42,771 nt of DNA from an uncultured Elusimicrobium sp. (GTDB lineage Bacteria > Elusimicrobiota > Elusimicrobia > Elusimicrobiales > Elusimicrobiaceae), in the NCBI GenBank assembly GCA_947170005.1, contig CAMVRX010000003.1, forward strand, positions 1 to 42,771, in the 5' to 3' direction. The notes under the pieces are model-generated. The model made no database searches. It was not told the DNA's origin and saw only the letters and a program-made list of their open reading frames with translations. A program made the translations under genes and the position numbers. Shown piece by piece: positions 1-9,096 of the stretch. Numbering within the stretch: position 1 is the first letter of the stretch; each line of letters starts with the position of its first letter.

Positions 1-32
1 ATTGAAACTAAATCTGTACAAGGAGAAATGAC

Positions 33-578
33 ATGAAAAAAGAATTATTGAAAAATAAGAGGGACCCCCTCACCCGGCCTTCGGCCACCCTCTCCCTCCG
101 GGGGCGAGGTAAACAGCGGGCATTTACGCTAATAGAACTGCTAGTGGTGGTGCTGATTATTGGTATTTTGGCGGCGGTGGCGGTGCCGCAATACCAAAAA
201 GCAGTGGAAAAAAGTCGTGTGGCCGAAGCAGTATTGATGTTGAATAATTTTTATAAAGCCCATCAAGTATGTTTGCTTTCGTCTACTCGGGAGGATTGCA
301 TGGATTTCAATGTTTTAGATATTGAAATGCCGGGCGAAATTTTAACGGATGAATGCATAGATGCAAAATGTTTTAATACGAAAGATTGGCAATATGGTAT
401 AGATGGTGATTATATTTATGCGAACCGAGTTATCGGCGGTGATACGGACAAGAGTCCTTATTTTTTGCAATTAAATTATGATGGTCTTGAGGAGATTTTA
501 ACACGTAATATTCAATGTTTTGGAGTACAATGTTCCGTTGTATGTGGAGCTAACCCTTGTTACGTGCAACAAAATTAA
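33..578 (+). CDS. Prepilin-like / pseudopilin protein (copy 1), leader peptide extended by a palindromic repeat
   Basis: AFTLIELLVVVLIIGILAAVAVPQYQKAVEKSR type IV pilin N-terminal motif; SD aaggag upstream. Confidence 0.93.
   Translation: MKKELLKNKRDPLTRPSATLSLRGRGKQRAFTLIELLVVVLIIGILAAVAVPQYQKAVEKSRVAEAVLMLNNFYKAHQVCLLSSTREDCMDFNVLDIEMPGEILTDECIDAKCFNTKDWQYGIDGDYIYANRVIGGDTDKSPYFLQLNYDGLEEILTRNIQCFGVQCSVVCGANPCYVQQN
64..110 (+). repeat. Palindromic repeat inside prepilin leader (cccctcacccggccttcggccaccctctccctccgggggcgagg)
   Basis: Near-identical sequence in reverse orientation at about 16754-16805 and a related one at 24866-24919; hairpin ggccttcggcc. Confidence 0.8.
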
Positions 579-596
579 ATACAGCGCAAAATAGTA

Positions 597-624
597 ACGG
601 GTGGCTTTTGACCACCCGTTTTTA
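597..624. terminator. Bidirectional intrinsic terminator between prepilin and alaS
   Basis: acgggtggcttttgaccacccgttttt hairpin with T tract. Confidence 0.75.
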
Positions 625-637
625 TAGGAATTTTTAC

Positions 638-3244
638 TTACGCTGCCAAAGTGCCCAACAACTTTTCCATGGGCTCTTTGGCTTCGCCGCCGCCTTGAGC
701 AAAATCGGGACGTCCGCCGGCACGGCCGTTTAAGCGGGTGGCTAATTCTTTGGCCACGGTTACGGCGTCCGTATTGGGCAGTTTGCCCGCCATTTTGACT
801 ACAAACGAGCGTTTGCCGTCGTGATCGCACGTAACGATGACCAATGCTTGTTTTTGCTTTTGCGCCAAGGTATCGGCGATGTTGCGCAGCTCTTTGGGTT
901 GGGCCTCGTCGGCTTTGCGCAAAATAACGGTTGTGCCGTTTTTCAAGGTGAAACTCATTTCATTTACGCCGCCCGCCGCTAAGGTTTTTTGGCGGAAGGT
1001 TTCGTAGTTGCGTTTGACTTCTTTGAGCTCGTCCATGATTGTGTTGACACGTGTAAACACGTCTTTAGCCGGAACGACTAAGCGCGCGGCCAGTGTTTCG
1101 GCCTGGCGGTTGACTTCCTTTAAATAGTCCAGCGCGGCCGGGCCGGCTACGCCTTCAATGCGGCGCACCCCGGCAGAGACGGAGCCTTCTTTAAGCACTA
1201 AAACGGTTATCACTTCGGCCGTGTTGGCTACATGGGTGCCCGCGCACAGTTCCAAGCTGTATTTGTCTTGCGGATGCTCAAAGCTGCCGCCCATGAGCAC
1301 AAAGCGGGCCGGGTCGGCATACGTCTCGCCCAGTAGCGTAACGGCGCCCAACTTTTCGGCATCGGCCAAGGGGCGGGTTTGACACGTAACGGGCAGCCCG
1401 TCTTGTGCGGCCTTATTGGCAATGGCCCAGGCTTTGTTTAGTTCATCTTGTGACGGCGTTTTGGAAAGTGTATAGTCAAAGCGGAAGCGCTCCGGCGATA
1501 CGTAAGAACCGCTTTGGTGCACGGTTGGCCCGAACACTTGGCGCAGCGCGGCGTTGATTAAGTGAATGGCGCTATGGTTGGCCCGGCAGCGTTTGCGCAA
1601 ATCGGCATCTACGCTTAGCGTAAGTAACTGGCCTTTTTTCAGCGTACCGTTTACTTGGTGTAAGAAAATTTTGCCCAACGGTTTTTGTACGTCCAGCACG
1701 CGGGCCAGCGGGTGGTTGCCGTCCAAAATAACGCCCTTGTCGCCAATTTGGCCGCCGGACTCGGCATAGAATGGCGTGGTGCTAAATACGGCAAACCCGT
1801 TACCGTTTAGACTATCCACTAATTCAAATTGTTCGTTAAGTAGGGCTAGCACTTCGCCTTGCGCGGTTAACGTATCGTACCCTACAAAGCGGGTGGCGGG
1901 CAAGGAGTTTTCCAACTTTTGCATGAGAATGACTTTGCCTTTACTAAATTCGTCGGCGTAGCTGCGGCTTTTTTCTTGCGCGGACTGTTTGGCTTGTTGG
2001 TAGCCTTTTTCGTCCTCGCTTACCCCTTCGGCTAATGCAATTTCGCGGGTGAGTTCCAGCGGGAAACCGTACGTTTCGTGCAAGTGGAAAGCATCTTCAC
2101 CGGAAATGGTTTTGGTGCCGCTGGCTAAGAGTTCCGCCAGTTTTTCTTCGCCGGTAACCAGGGTTTTCAAAAACGCTTTTTCTTCTTGTTTAAGCACGTC
2201 CTGAATGTGGGCGGCGTTTTTGTCAATTTCGGGGTATAAGCCCGCAAAAATTTGTTGCACCACGGGGACCAGGGTGTACAAGTACGGCTTATCGTTGCCC
2301 ATGAGTTTGGCGTAGCGCACCGCGCGGCGGATGAGGCGGCGCAAAATGTAGCCGCGGCCTTCGTTGGAAGGCAAAATCCCCTCGGCAATTAAAAAGCTGG
2401 AGCTGCGCGCATGGTCGGCAATGATGCGCAAGGCGGCTACTTCTTCGCGCGTTTTGCCTTCAATGTGTAAGTCTTTTTGGGCTTGCGCGGTCAGCGGAGT
2501 GAACAGGTCGGTTCCAAAGACGTTTTGAGCCCCTTGAATGGCCATGCACAAGCGCTCCAAGCCCATGCCGGTATCAATGTTGTTGTGCGGCAAGGCGGCC
2601 AAGGTGCCGTCTTCCTGGCGGTTGTAGCTTTCAAAAACGATATTCCAAATTTCTACGTAGCGCCCGCAGTCGCACGTAATGTCACAATGCGGGTTTTGGC
2701 AGCCTTTGTCGCCAAAGTCGTAATAAATTTCCGAACACGGGCCGCACGGACCGGTGGGGCCCATGGTCCAAAAGTTATCGGCTTCCCCTAGTTCAAAAAT
2801 GTGGTCCGCGGGGACGAACTGTTTCCAAATTTGGTAGGCTTCTTCGTCGCGCGGGGCAATACCGCCCTTGTAGATGCTGACGTAGAGCTTTTCGGCGGGC
2901 AAACCTAACACCTGGGTTAGATATTCCCATGCCCAGGCAATGGCTTCTTTTTTAAAATAATCGCCAAAGGAAAAATTACCCAACATTTCAAAAAAGGTTA
3001 AGTGCCGCTCGGTAAATCCCACACTGTCAATATCGGTGGTGCGTACGCATTTTTGGCAAGTGGCGGCGTTTTTAAGGGAATTATCAATGCCTAAAAAATT
3101 GGCTTTAAATTGCACCATCCCGGCGGAAGTAAAGAGCAAAGTCGGGTCCGAGTGCGGGATCAGCGAGCTGGACGGCAAGACCGGCAGCCCCTTGGACTTG
3201 AAAAAATTTAAGTATCCGTTGCGGATTTGTGTACTGGTTTTCAT
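638..3244 (-). CDS. alaS: Alanyl-tRNA synthetase
   Basis: 868 aa; FLGIDNSLKNAATCQKCVRTTDIDSVGFTERHLTFFEMLGNFSFGDYFK, RRLIRRAVRYA, CAGTHV motifs. Confidence 0.98.
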   Translation of the reverse strand: MKTSTQIRNGYLNFFKSKGLPVLPSSSLIPHSDPTLLFTSAGMVQFKANFLGIDNSLKNAATCQKCVRTTDIDSVGFTERHLTFFEMLGNFSFGDYFKKEAIAWAWEYLTQVLGLPAEKLYVSIYKGGIAPRDEEAYQIWKQFVPADHIFELGEADNFWTMGPTGPCGPCSEIYYDFGDKGCQNPHCDITCDCGRYVEIWNIVFESYNRQEDGTLAALPHNNIDTGMGLERLCMAIQGAQNVFGTDLFTPLTAQAQKDLHIEGKTREEVAALRIIADHARSSSFLIAEGILPSNEGRGYILRRLIRRAVRYAKLMGNDKPYLYTLVPVVQQIFAGLYPEIDKNAAHIQDVLKQEEKAFLKTLVTGEEKLAELLASGTKTISGEDAFHLHETYGFPLELTREIALAEGVSEDEKGYQQAKQSAQEKSRSYADEFSKGKVILMQKLENSLPATRFVGYDTLTAQGEVLALLNEQFELVDSLNGNGFAVFSTTPFYAESGGQIGDKGVILDGNHPLARVLDVQKPLGKIFLHQVNGTLKKGQLLTLSVDADLRKRCRANHSAIHLINAALRQVFGPTVHQSGSYVSPERFRFDYTLSKTPSQDELNKAWAIANKAAQDGLPVTCQTRPLADAEKLGAVTLLGETYADPARFVLMGGSFEHPQDKYSLELCAGTHVANTAEVITVLVLKEGSVSAGVRRIEGVAGPAALDYLKEVNRQAETLAARLVVPAKDVFTRVNTIMDELKEVKRNYETFRQKTLAAGGVNEMSFTLKNGTTVILRKADEAQPKELRNIADTLAQKQKQALVIVTCDHDGKRSFVVKMAGKLPNTDAVTVAKELATRLNGRAGGRPDFAQGGGEAKEPMEKLLGTLAA

Positions 3245-3292
3245 ATCAAAAATCTCACTTAAAAGGTATAATAGTAATTATACTATTTATGC

Positions 3293-3673
3293 GTGGGGCT
3301 GCGCAGCCCCGGAGGAGTAAAAATGTACAAAATTTTAAGCTATTTGCTCATTTGTACGGGGCTGTTTATTATCTTTTTTGCCGTGCACGGGATGTACAGC
3401 GTGTTTATTGGCGGAGGGAGTGCCCCGGCTATTGTCAATTTTGCAGATTTAACTATTAAAACCCAGTTAGGCCCTATGTTGCTGCCCATGCAACAGGCTA
3501 ACCTGATTATCAATTTGTGTTTGTTTACGCTTTTTATGGGATTTTTGGTAATGGTGGGAAGCAAAGTAGCCGGCGTTGGCTGCCAAATTTTAAAGAACGA
3601 GCGGATTTACCAGGCGCTGCGCCAGCTGCAGTTGCAAGGGGGGACGCTGTCCCAGGGGCTCAAGCAACTATGA
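3293..3673 (+). CDS. Small hypothetical membrane protein
   Basis: 126 aa with two hydrophobic segments; directly precedes the lipid-kinase-like gene. Confidence 0.65.
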   Translation: MGLRSPGGVKMYKILSYLLICTGLFIIFFAVHGMYSVFIGGGSAPAIVNFADLTIKTQLGPMLLPMQQANLIINLCLFTLFMGFLVMVGSKVAGVGCQILKNERIYQALRQLQLQGGTLSQGLKQL

Positions 3674-4545
3674 ACATGCGGTTTATTTTAAACCCGGTTA
3701 GCGGCAATAAGCCGCTGTTCCCGGAGGACGTTCGGGCCCATATTCAAGCGGATTTTCCTTCGGCCGAGCTGTGTATCACCCAGGGCCCCGGCCATGCCAC
3801 CCAACTGGCGCAAGAAGCGGCTGAGCAAAACTACCAAGCGGTGGTGGCAATTGGCGGGGACGGAACGATTAACGAAACGGCCAAAGGCCTGATAGACAGC
3901 CAAACGGCCTTGGGGATTATTCCGCACGGCAGCGGGAACGGTTTTGCGCGCGAACTGGGACTGATGGGCCCGTTGCCGCAAGTGTTGTCCAAATTGAAAG
4001 AGGCGGTTATCCAGCCGTGCGATGTAGGGTTTGCCAACGGGGAGCCTTTTTTAAATTTGGCCGGTGTGGGGTTTGAGGCCGCCGTGGCGTGGCAATTTAT
4101 GAACCAGGGCAAAGCTACCGGCAAACGTGGTATGGTGCCGTATTTTACCTTGGCGGCCCAGATGTTTTTTAAGTATCAACCGCCAGTGGTGCGTGTGGTA
4201 CTAAACGGCAAAGAACACCGCTGGGCACCGCTTACCTTGGTATTTGCCAACAACCGTCAGTACGGCAGCCACTTTATTATTGCGCCGCAGGCCGGGATTG
4301 CCGACGGACAGCTGGACATGGTGCTAGTACAAAACAAACCCAAGTGGCAGCTGGCCGCTGCGGTGCCGTTTTTCTTTATGGGGCAAAAGCCGCCTTTTGA
4401 CGTAACAGCCAGCGCCCGGGTGCAAAGTGCGGTCATAGAGTCCGAGCAGGATATTTTGTATCACATAGACGGCGAACCGCGCAAAACAGCCCGCCATTTG
4501 GAAATTACCCTAAGCCCGCGCGTGTTGCGCTTATTGGTACCTTAA
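3670..4545 (+). CDS. Diacylglycerol/lipid kinase family protein (YegS/DagK-like)
   Basis: MRFILNPVSGNK, VVAIGGDGTINETAKGL, LGIIPHGSGNGFARELG; start taken at ATG 3670 rather than the ORF-track start 3517. Confidence 0.93.
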   Translation: MNMRFILNPVSGNKPLFPEDVRAHIQADFPSAELCITQGPGHATQLAQEAAEQNYQAVVAIGGDGTINETAKGLIDSQTALGIIPHGSGNGFARELGLMGPLPQVLSKLKEAVIQPCDVGFANGEPFLNLAGVGFEAAVAWQFMNQGKATGKRGMVPYFTLAAQMFFKYQPPVVRVVLNGKEHRWAPLTLVFANNRQYGSHFIIAPQAGIADGQLDMVLVQNKPKWQLAAAVPFFFMGQKPPFDVTASARVQSAVIESEQDILYHIDGEPRKTARHLEITLSPRVLRLLVP

Positions 4546-4546
4546 T

Positions 4547-5056
4547 ATGGCTTACAAACGTAAAACCTCTTCCCGCAGCCGGGGATATTCCAAAAAACAA
4601 GTGAAGTTTTGGGCTTCGCTGATTGGGGCTGTTATCTTGTACGTGATGCAGCAGCAAGGCAAGCCTGTTTCGCAAGATGAAAACACGCCGACTCCCGCGG
4701 CATTTGAAAACGTGTCTGTGGCCTCGGTTTACGACGGGGATACATTTAAAATCAATTTGAATTGCTCGCTAGCGGTGTATTGCGAAAAGGTACCCGTGCG
4801 CGTGCTGGGTGTGGATACGCCCGAAATCAAAGGCAAAACCGAGCGCGAGAAAAAATTGGCGCAACAGGCCAAAGCGTTTACCAAAGAGTTTTTGGCAAAG
4901 GGGCCCGTGTCGCTGTCCAACTGCGGGCGCGATAAGTATTTCCGCTTGCTGTGTGATGTAACCAACGGACAGGGAAAAAACTTAGCCCAAGAGCTTATTA
5001 AAGCCAAGTTGGGCTATAGTTATTACGGCGGGACGAAATCAAATAAGTTCCAATAA
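4547..5056 (+). CDS. Thermonuclease-family (SNase-like) protein with N-terminal membrane segment
   Basis: SVASVYDGDTFKINL, VRVLGVDTPEIKG, AKAFTKEFL. Confidence 0.88.
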   Translation: MAYKRKTSSRSRGYSKKQVKFWASLIGAVILYVMQQQGKPVSQDENTPTPAAFENVSVASVYDGDTFKINLNCSLAVYCEKVPVRVLGVDTPEIKGKTEREKKLAQQAKAFTKEFLAKGPVSLSNCGRDKYFRLLCDVTNGQGKNLAQELIKAKLGYSYYGGTKSNKFQ

Positions 5057-5092
5057 ACGCAATAAATAAGCGGGATTGTGCGTTTTACTGTT

Positions 5093-5902
5093 ATGAAAAA
5101 ATTAGTATGCTTAGCTGTTTTATTGGGGGTGGCCGGGGCGCTGTTTGCACAATCTGCGGATAGTGTGGACGTGTTTGCCTATAATGCCAGCCAACTGGCG
5201 GCCCGGTTTAACGGGAAAACCCGCGACGACGTAGTTCGCGCGGCCAGTGCCGTGCCCGCTTACGAGGCGACGGTGACGGCTGCCAATGCGGTGCCGTATC
5301 ACGTGGTGCGTTACGGGAAACCTTCCCAAGACTACCGCGTTTTTGTGTTTAAGTCCAGCGGACAACAACCCCTGTTAGGGGTGGCGGATAACATGCCCAG
5401 CGTGCTGGCTTTGAATAAAAAATACCAGCTGACACTTGCATTGGCCAAGCAGGAATTTGCCCGCCGGATGCCGCAATCTTTTATGACGACGGTGCAAGAT
5501 GTGGCGCGCAGCGCAACGTACCGGGTCTATCAAAACGGGAACGAATTTTATTTGTTTGAAAACGGTTTGCTCACGCGCACTTTTACCAACGCGCAAGATT
5601 TTTCCGCCTTTATGGCGGCGATTACGGCTTCCAACTCGGCCGTGACGGCGCAACAAGCGCAACAACAAACCGTTTGGGAACAAGCCCAACAAGTCCCAAA
5701 CGCCGAAGATAACATCCCGCGCTATTATTATAACAGTTGGGGCGGAATTGTAGTGGGCGGGCCCGGCTACGGCTACCGCCGCCCGCACCGCCATACGCAC
5801 AAAAAGGAACCCGTGGCGCTGCAGCCGTTAACGCCCAGCGGGCCGCCCGCCGGAACGGTACTTATCCGGGATATCGACGGAAAATACATGAATTACAAAT
5901 AA
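5093..5902 (+). CDS. Secreted protein, uncharacterised domain (paralogue 1), basic/His-containing tail
   Basis: Signal peptide MKKLVCLAVLLGVAGALFAQ; aligns with 5954-6721 and 9097-10215(-); ATG at 5093. Confidence 0.85.
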   Translation: MKKLVCLAVLLGVAGALFAQSADSVDVFAYNASQLAARFNGKTRDDVVRAASAVPAYEATVTAANAVPYHVVRYGKPSQDYRVFVFKSSGQQPLLGVADNMPSVLALNKKYQLTLALAKQEFARRMPQSFMTTVQDVARSATYRVYQNGNEFYLFENGLLTRTFTNAQDFSAFMAAITASNSAVTAQQAQQQTVWEQAQQVPNAEDNIPRYYYNSWGGIVVGGPGYGYRRPHRHTHKKEPVALQPLTPSGPPAGTVLIRDIDGKYMNYK

Positions 5903-5953
5903 GGTTTTCCGTTCGGGTTGCAATAATTTTTGAGAGAAGGGGGTTATACCCTT

Positions 5954-6721
5954 ATGAAAAAACTATTACTAGCAGGCGTTTTGTTGTTTGCCCTGGGGGG
6001 CACGTTAAGCGCACAGGCTACGAAGCGTAACGTGGCTGTGCTGGCCTATACGGCTGACCAGTTGGCGGCCCAATTTGCGGGCAGCACCCGCAAAGAAGTG
6101 GTGGCCGCTATCAATACGGTACCCGCAGCCGAACAGGTATTGACCGCACAAGACGGTAAAGAATATATGCTCGTGCGCTACGGAGGCGCTCACCAGGATT
6201 ACCGCCAATTTCTCTTTGAGTTCAAATTGCCGCAAACCTTACTGGGCGTGGCGGACAACCCCGCCGGTATTGCGGCGTTTAATGAGAAATACGGCTTGTC
6301 CATTGCGGTAACGGCGCAAAATTTGGCCCGCAACGCAGGTGCCTTTTTAAGCACGGTGGCGGATGTGGCCAACGGGACCGAGTATCAAGTGTACCAAAAC
6401 GGCGACGAGTTTTTGCTCTTTCAAAACGGACAGTTGGTGCAAACGTTCTATAACGTCCAGGAATATCAGGCGTTTATGGCTACGTTGACGGCTTCCAACT
6501 CGGCCTATGCGGCCCAGCAAGCACAGGAGCAAACGGCCCTGGAGCAAGCCCGCTTAGCCCAACAAACAAGGCCCGTGTATCGGCGTTCGTACGTGGCCCC
6601 GATATTAGGTACGGCGTTGGTAGGAGGGTTGGTGTGGAGCTCTATTAACTGGCACCGCCATCACTACCGGCCGCATCACCACGGCCCGGCCCCGCGGCCG
6701 CCGCATCATCACCGTCGGTAA
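5954..6721 (+). CDS. Secreted protein, uncharacterised domain (paralogue 2), His/Arg/Pro-rich tail
   Basis: Signal peptide MKKLLLAGVLLFALGGTLSAQ; tail HRHHYRPHHHGPAPRPPHHHRR. Confidence 0.85.
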   Translation: MKKLLLAGVLLFALGGTLSAQATKRNVAVLAYTADQLAAQFAGSTRKEVVAAINTVPAAEQVLTAQDGKEYMLVRYGGAHQDYRQFLFEFKLPQTLLGVADNPAGIAAFNEKYGLSIAVTAQNLARNAGAFLSTVADVANGTEYQVYQNGDEFLLFQNGQLVQTFYNVQEYQAFMATLTASNSAYAAQQAQEQTALEQARLAQQTRPVYRRSYVAPILGTALVGGLVWSSINWHRHHYRPHHHGPAPRPPHHHRR

Positions 6722-6740
6722 GATAGGCTAAAAATTTTAA

Positions 6741-6771
6741 AAAGCGTACATTGTAAAGTGTACGCTTTTTT
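6741..6771 (+). terminator. Intrinsic terminator whose loop holds the likely -35 of the downstream RNA/prepilin promoter
   Basis: aaagcgtacattgtaaagtgtacgctttttt. Confidence 0.75.
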
Positions 6772-6779
6772 GTTATACT
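6751..6779 (+). promoter_or_regulatory. Predicted sigma70-type promoter for structured leader copy A
   Basis: TTGTAA, 17 nt, TATACT; -10 begins 20 nt before the first closing-stem base, as in copies B and D. Confidence 0.6.
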
Positions 6780-6793
6780 ATCAGTACAATTTA

Positions 6794-7012
6794 ATCTGTT
6801 TTTGGAACCGTACGAAGGTGCGGTGCTCTTGGAAAGTTTCCAAGTTCTATTCTAGACCGAAAATAGGCGTTTGAGGCACAGTATGATAAAGCTGATCCCT
6901 TTGTTGTACTGGGCCGAGTGTTTCCCGCTTGCGGGAAACCGCGGCTATGTCGCTTAGGCACTAGAATAGACTGAGCGTTGGTAGCCGTTTTTTGTTGGTT
7001 CCTCAAATGGAT
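6794..7012 (+). ncRNA. Structured 5' leader RNA element, copy A (upstream of prepilin 7044-7556)
   Basis: Closing stem atctgtttttgga/tcctcaaatggat; hairpins ccgtacgaaggtgcgg and cttggaaagtttccaag; long stem tctattctag(6846-6855)/ctagaataga(6961-6970); hairpin gtttcccgcttgcgggaaacc; GCGGCTATGT; GCCGTTTTTT. Confidence 0.8.
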
Positions 7013-7043
7013 AAATTGAAATAAAAATATGAGGAGACAACAA

Positions 7044-7556
7044 ATGAAAAAATGGAACAAACGGGGGTTTACCCTCATTGAGCTGTTAGTAGTGGTGTTA
7101 ATTATTGGTATTTTGGTGGCCGTCGCTGTGCCACAATACCAGGTGGCCGTGGAAAAAGCACGGGTCGCCCAAATGTTGCCCATGATGCGCCATATTTATG
7201 ATGCCTTGGCTTTGTATAAGCTGGAACATGGAAATTATTGGAACGAAGAGGACGACTTGCCCTCATGGGACGAATTGGGAATAGAACCTCCGTCTGGATT
7301 CTCACAGAACGCATATACAGAATTTTACAATGATACTTGGTATTGTTTCCCCAATGAAGAAAGGACCGGATATGTATATTGTAATTCCGAGCAGTCTTAT
7401 ACTATAAAAATGTGGCAACCGGACGATGCAGACAGTGTGTTGGCTGGGAAACGAGCCTGTATTGTAGGTGCGGCTGGCACTGTTGGGGAACGGGTATGCA
7501 AAGCACTGGGAAAGGAGATAGAAGACGACGATTACAGCGGGTATTACTTTTTTTAA
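7044..7556 (+). CDS. Prepilin-like / pseudopilin protein (copy 2), short leader
   Basis: MKKWNKRGFTLIELLVVVLIIGILVAVAVPQYQ; SD gaggag; ATG 7044 preferred over 7029. Confidence 0.94.
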   Translation: MKKWNKRGFTLIELLVVVLIIGILVAVAVPQYQVAVEKARVAQMLPMMRHIYDALALYKLEHGNYWNEEDDLPSWDELGIEPPSGFSQNAYTEFYNDTWYCFPNEERTGYVYCNSEQSYTIKMWQPDDADSVLAGKRACIVGAAGTVGERVCKALGKEIEDDDYSGYYFF

Positions 7557-7572
7557 GTGTACGGCATAACGT

Positions 7573-7604
7573 AAAAACCCCTAGAACAAGTTTCTAGGGG
7601 TTTT
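7573..7604. terminator. Bidirectional intrinsic terminator
   Basis: aaaaacccctagaacaagtttctaggggtttt. Confidence 0.85.
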
Positions 7605-7610
7605 GCAGAT

Positions 7611-9068
7611 TTATTTCTTATTTTCATCGAGTGCACAAGGCACTTTGGGGCTTTTTTCCACCAAGTCCTTAATGGGTTTGATGACTTGTGCTTGCGGTTT
7701 TAACGTGCAGGGGCCGCCAATGCAGCCGCCTTTGCAGTTCATCACTTCCAAAAGCTGAAAGTCGCCTGCGCCTTTGGCATACGCATTAAGCAGGGCCATG
7801 GTTTTTTTGTCCAGGCCGTTAATGGCAGCTTTTTTGAAGGGCTTTTTCCCGGCAATCGCATTTTCTACCGCTTGGGCTACGCCGCCGGTTACGCCGTAGT
7901 AGCGGGCTTCGCCGGAGATGTTGGGGTCTAAAGCCGTTTCCTCGCACGCGGAGGGGTTGATGCCTTTAGCATCAAACAAGGCCCCCAATTCTTCGTACGT
8001 CATGACGTAATCCATGTTGGGGTCTTCCATGCCTTCGGCCCGTTTAGATACACACGGCCCGATAAATACCGTTACATGGCCTTTCTTTTTTTCAATCTCG
8101 GCGGTATAAGCGGCGGGCGTTTTGGTATTGGATACAAATTCTTTAAGCGCGGGCAGGTGTTTCTTTACCGCTTGTATCCAGGCCGAACAGCAAGAGGTGG
8201 TCATAAACCGTGCGCCCTTTTCCAAGCGCTCTACCAGTTCGCGCGCTTCGTTAGCGGTGGTGATATCGGCCCCGCAGGCTACTTCGGTTACCAGCGGGAA
8301 CCCCGCTTGCTTGATTGCTGTAATTAACTGGGGAAGGGTGCAGTCAAACTGTCCCACAATAGACGGGGCAATCATCGCTACTACCGGGGCGCCTTTTTTG
8401 ATTTGGTTCAACACGTCAATGAGTTGGCTGCGCTCCATAATAGCACCAAACGGACAGGCTTCCATACAGTGCCCGCACGAAATACATTTATCAAAATCAA
8501 TTTGGGCTACGCCGTTTTCGCGTTTATGAATGGCATTGACCGGGCAAGCTTGTTCGCACGGGACCGGGATAAACGTAATGGCGTTGTACGGACAAGCCAG
8601 TTTACAGGCCCCGCAGTTTTTGCACTTGTCTGCGTCAATAAAAGAGCGGCCGTCAATAAAACTGATAGCCCCAAATTTGCAAGCCTGCTGGCACGGGCGC
8701 GCCAGACAGCCTTGGCAGGCTTCGGTAACCATGTGGCGGGCCTTGCGGCAGCCGTGGCAGGCAATGTCCATGACCGTTAACGGAACTTGTGGAATATGGG
8801 TACGGGTAAGGGCTTCTTTGGCGTAATCGTTTAAAGAGGTGGCTTCGTCGTCCTCTTCCACGCTGCAGCCCAAAGCGGCTAACGTGCGTGCCCGGAAGAC
8901 GGCCCGTTCTTTATAAATGCAACACCGTACCGAGGATTTAGAATCCTGGGGGATGACTTCAAAAGGAATGCGGTAGGCGTTGGTTTCCAGCGTGCCTTTA
9001 TCAAACGCTTCTATAATTTTACGCAGCGCTGTGCGTCTAAAATAAATGGCTTTATTGTCGCAATTCAT
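7611..9068 (-). CDS. [FeFe]-hydrogenase-like protein with multiple 4Fe-4S ferredoxin domains
   Basis: CKNCGACKLACPYNAI, CISCGHCMEACPFGAI, H-cluster motifs TSCCSAW / GPCVSKRAE / MNCKGGCIGGPC; start at MNCDNKAIYF (9068); the longer ORF overlaps the upstream gene. Confidence 0.9.
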   Translation of the reverse strand: MNCDNKAIYFRRTALRKIIEAFDKGTLETNAYRIPFEVIPQDSKSSVRCCIYKERAVFRARTLAALGCSVEEDDEATSLNDYAKEALTRTHIPQVPLTVMDIACHGCRKARHMVTEACQGCLARPCQQACKFGAISFIDGRSFIDADKCKNCGACKLACPYNAITFIPVPCEQACPVNAIHKRENGVAQIDFDKCISCGHCMEACPFGAIMERSQLIDVLNQIKKGAPVVAMIAPSIVGQFDCTLPQLITAIKQAGFPLVTEVACGADITTANEARELVERLEKGARFMTTSCCSAWIQAVKKHLPALKEFVSNTKTPAAYTAEIEKKKGHVTVFIGPCVSKRAEGMEDPNMDYVMTYEELGALFDAKGINPSACEETALDPNISGEARYYGVTGGVAQAVENAIAGKKPFKKAAINGLDKKTMALLNAYAKGAGDFQLLEVMNCKGGCIGGPCTLKPQAQVIKPIKDLVEKSPKVPCALDENKK

Positions 9069-9096
9069 ATACCTATATTTTACTAAATTATATACC

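Noticed and set aside
498-830. Numerous shadow ORFs opposite alaS, RND, purA, lysS and other genes
   Set aside because: They overlap strongly supported genes, lack recognisable domains, and mirror codon structure of the true frame.
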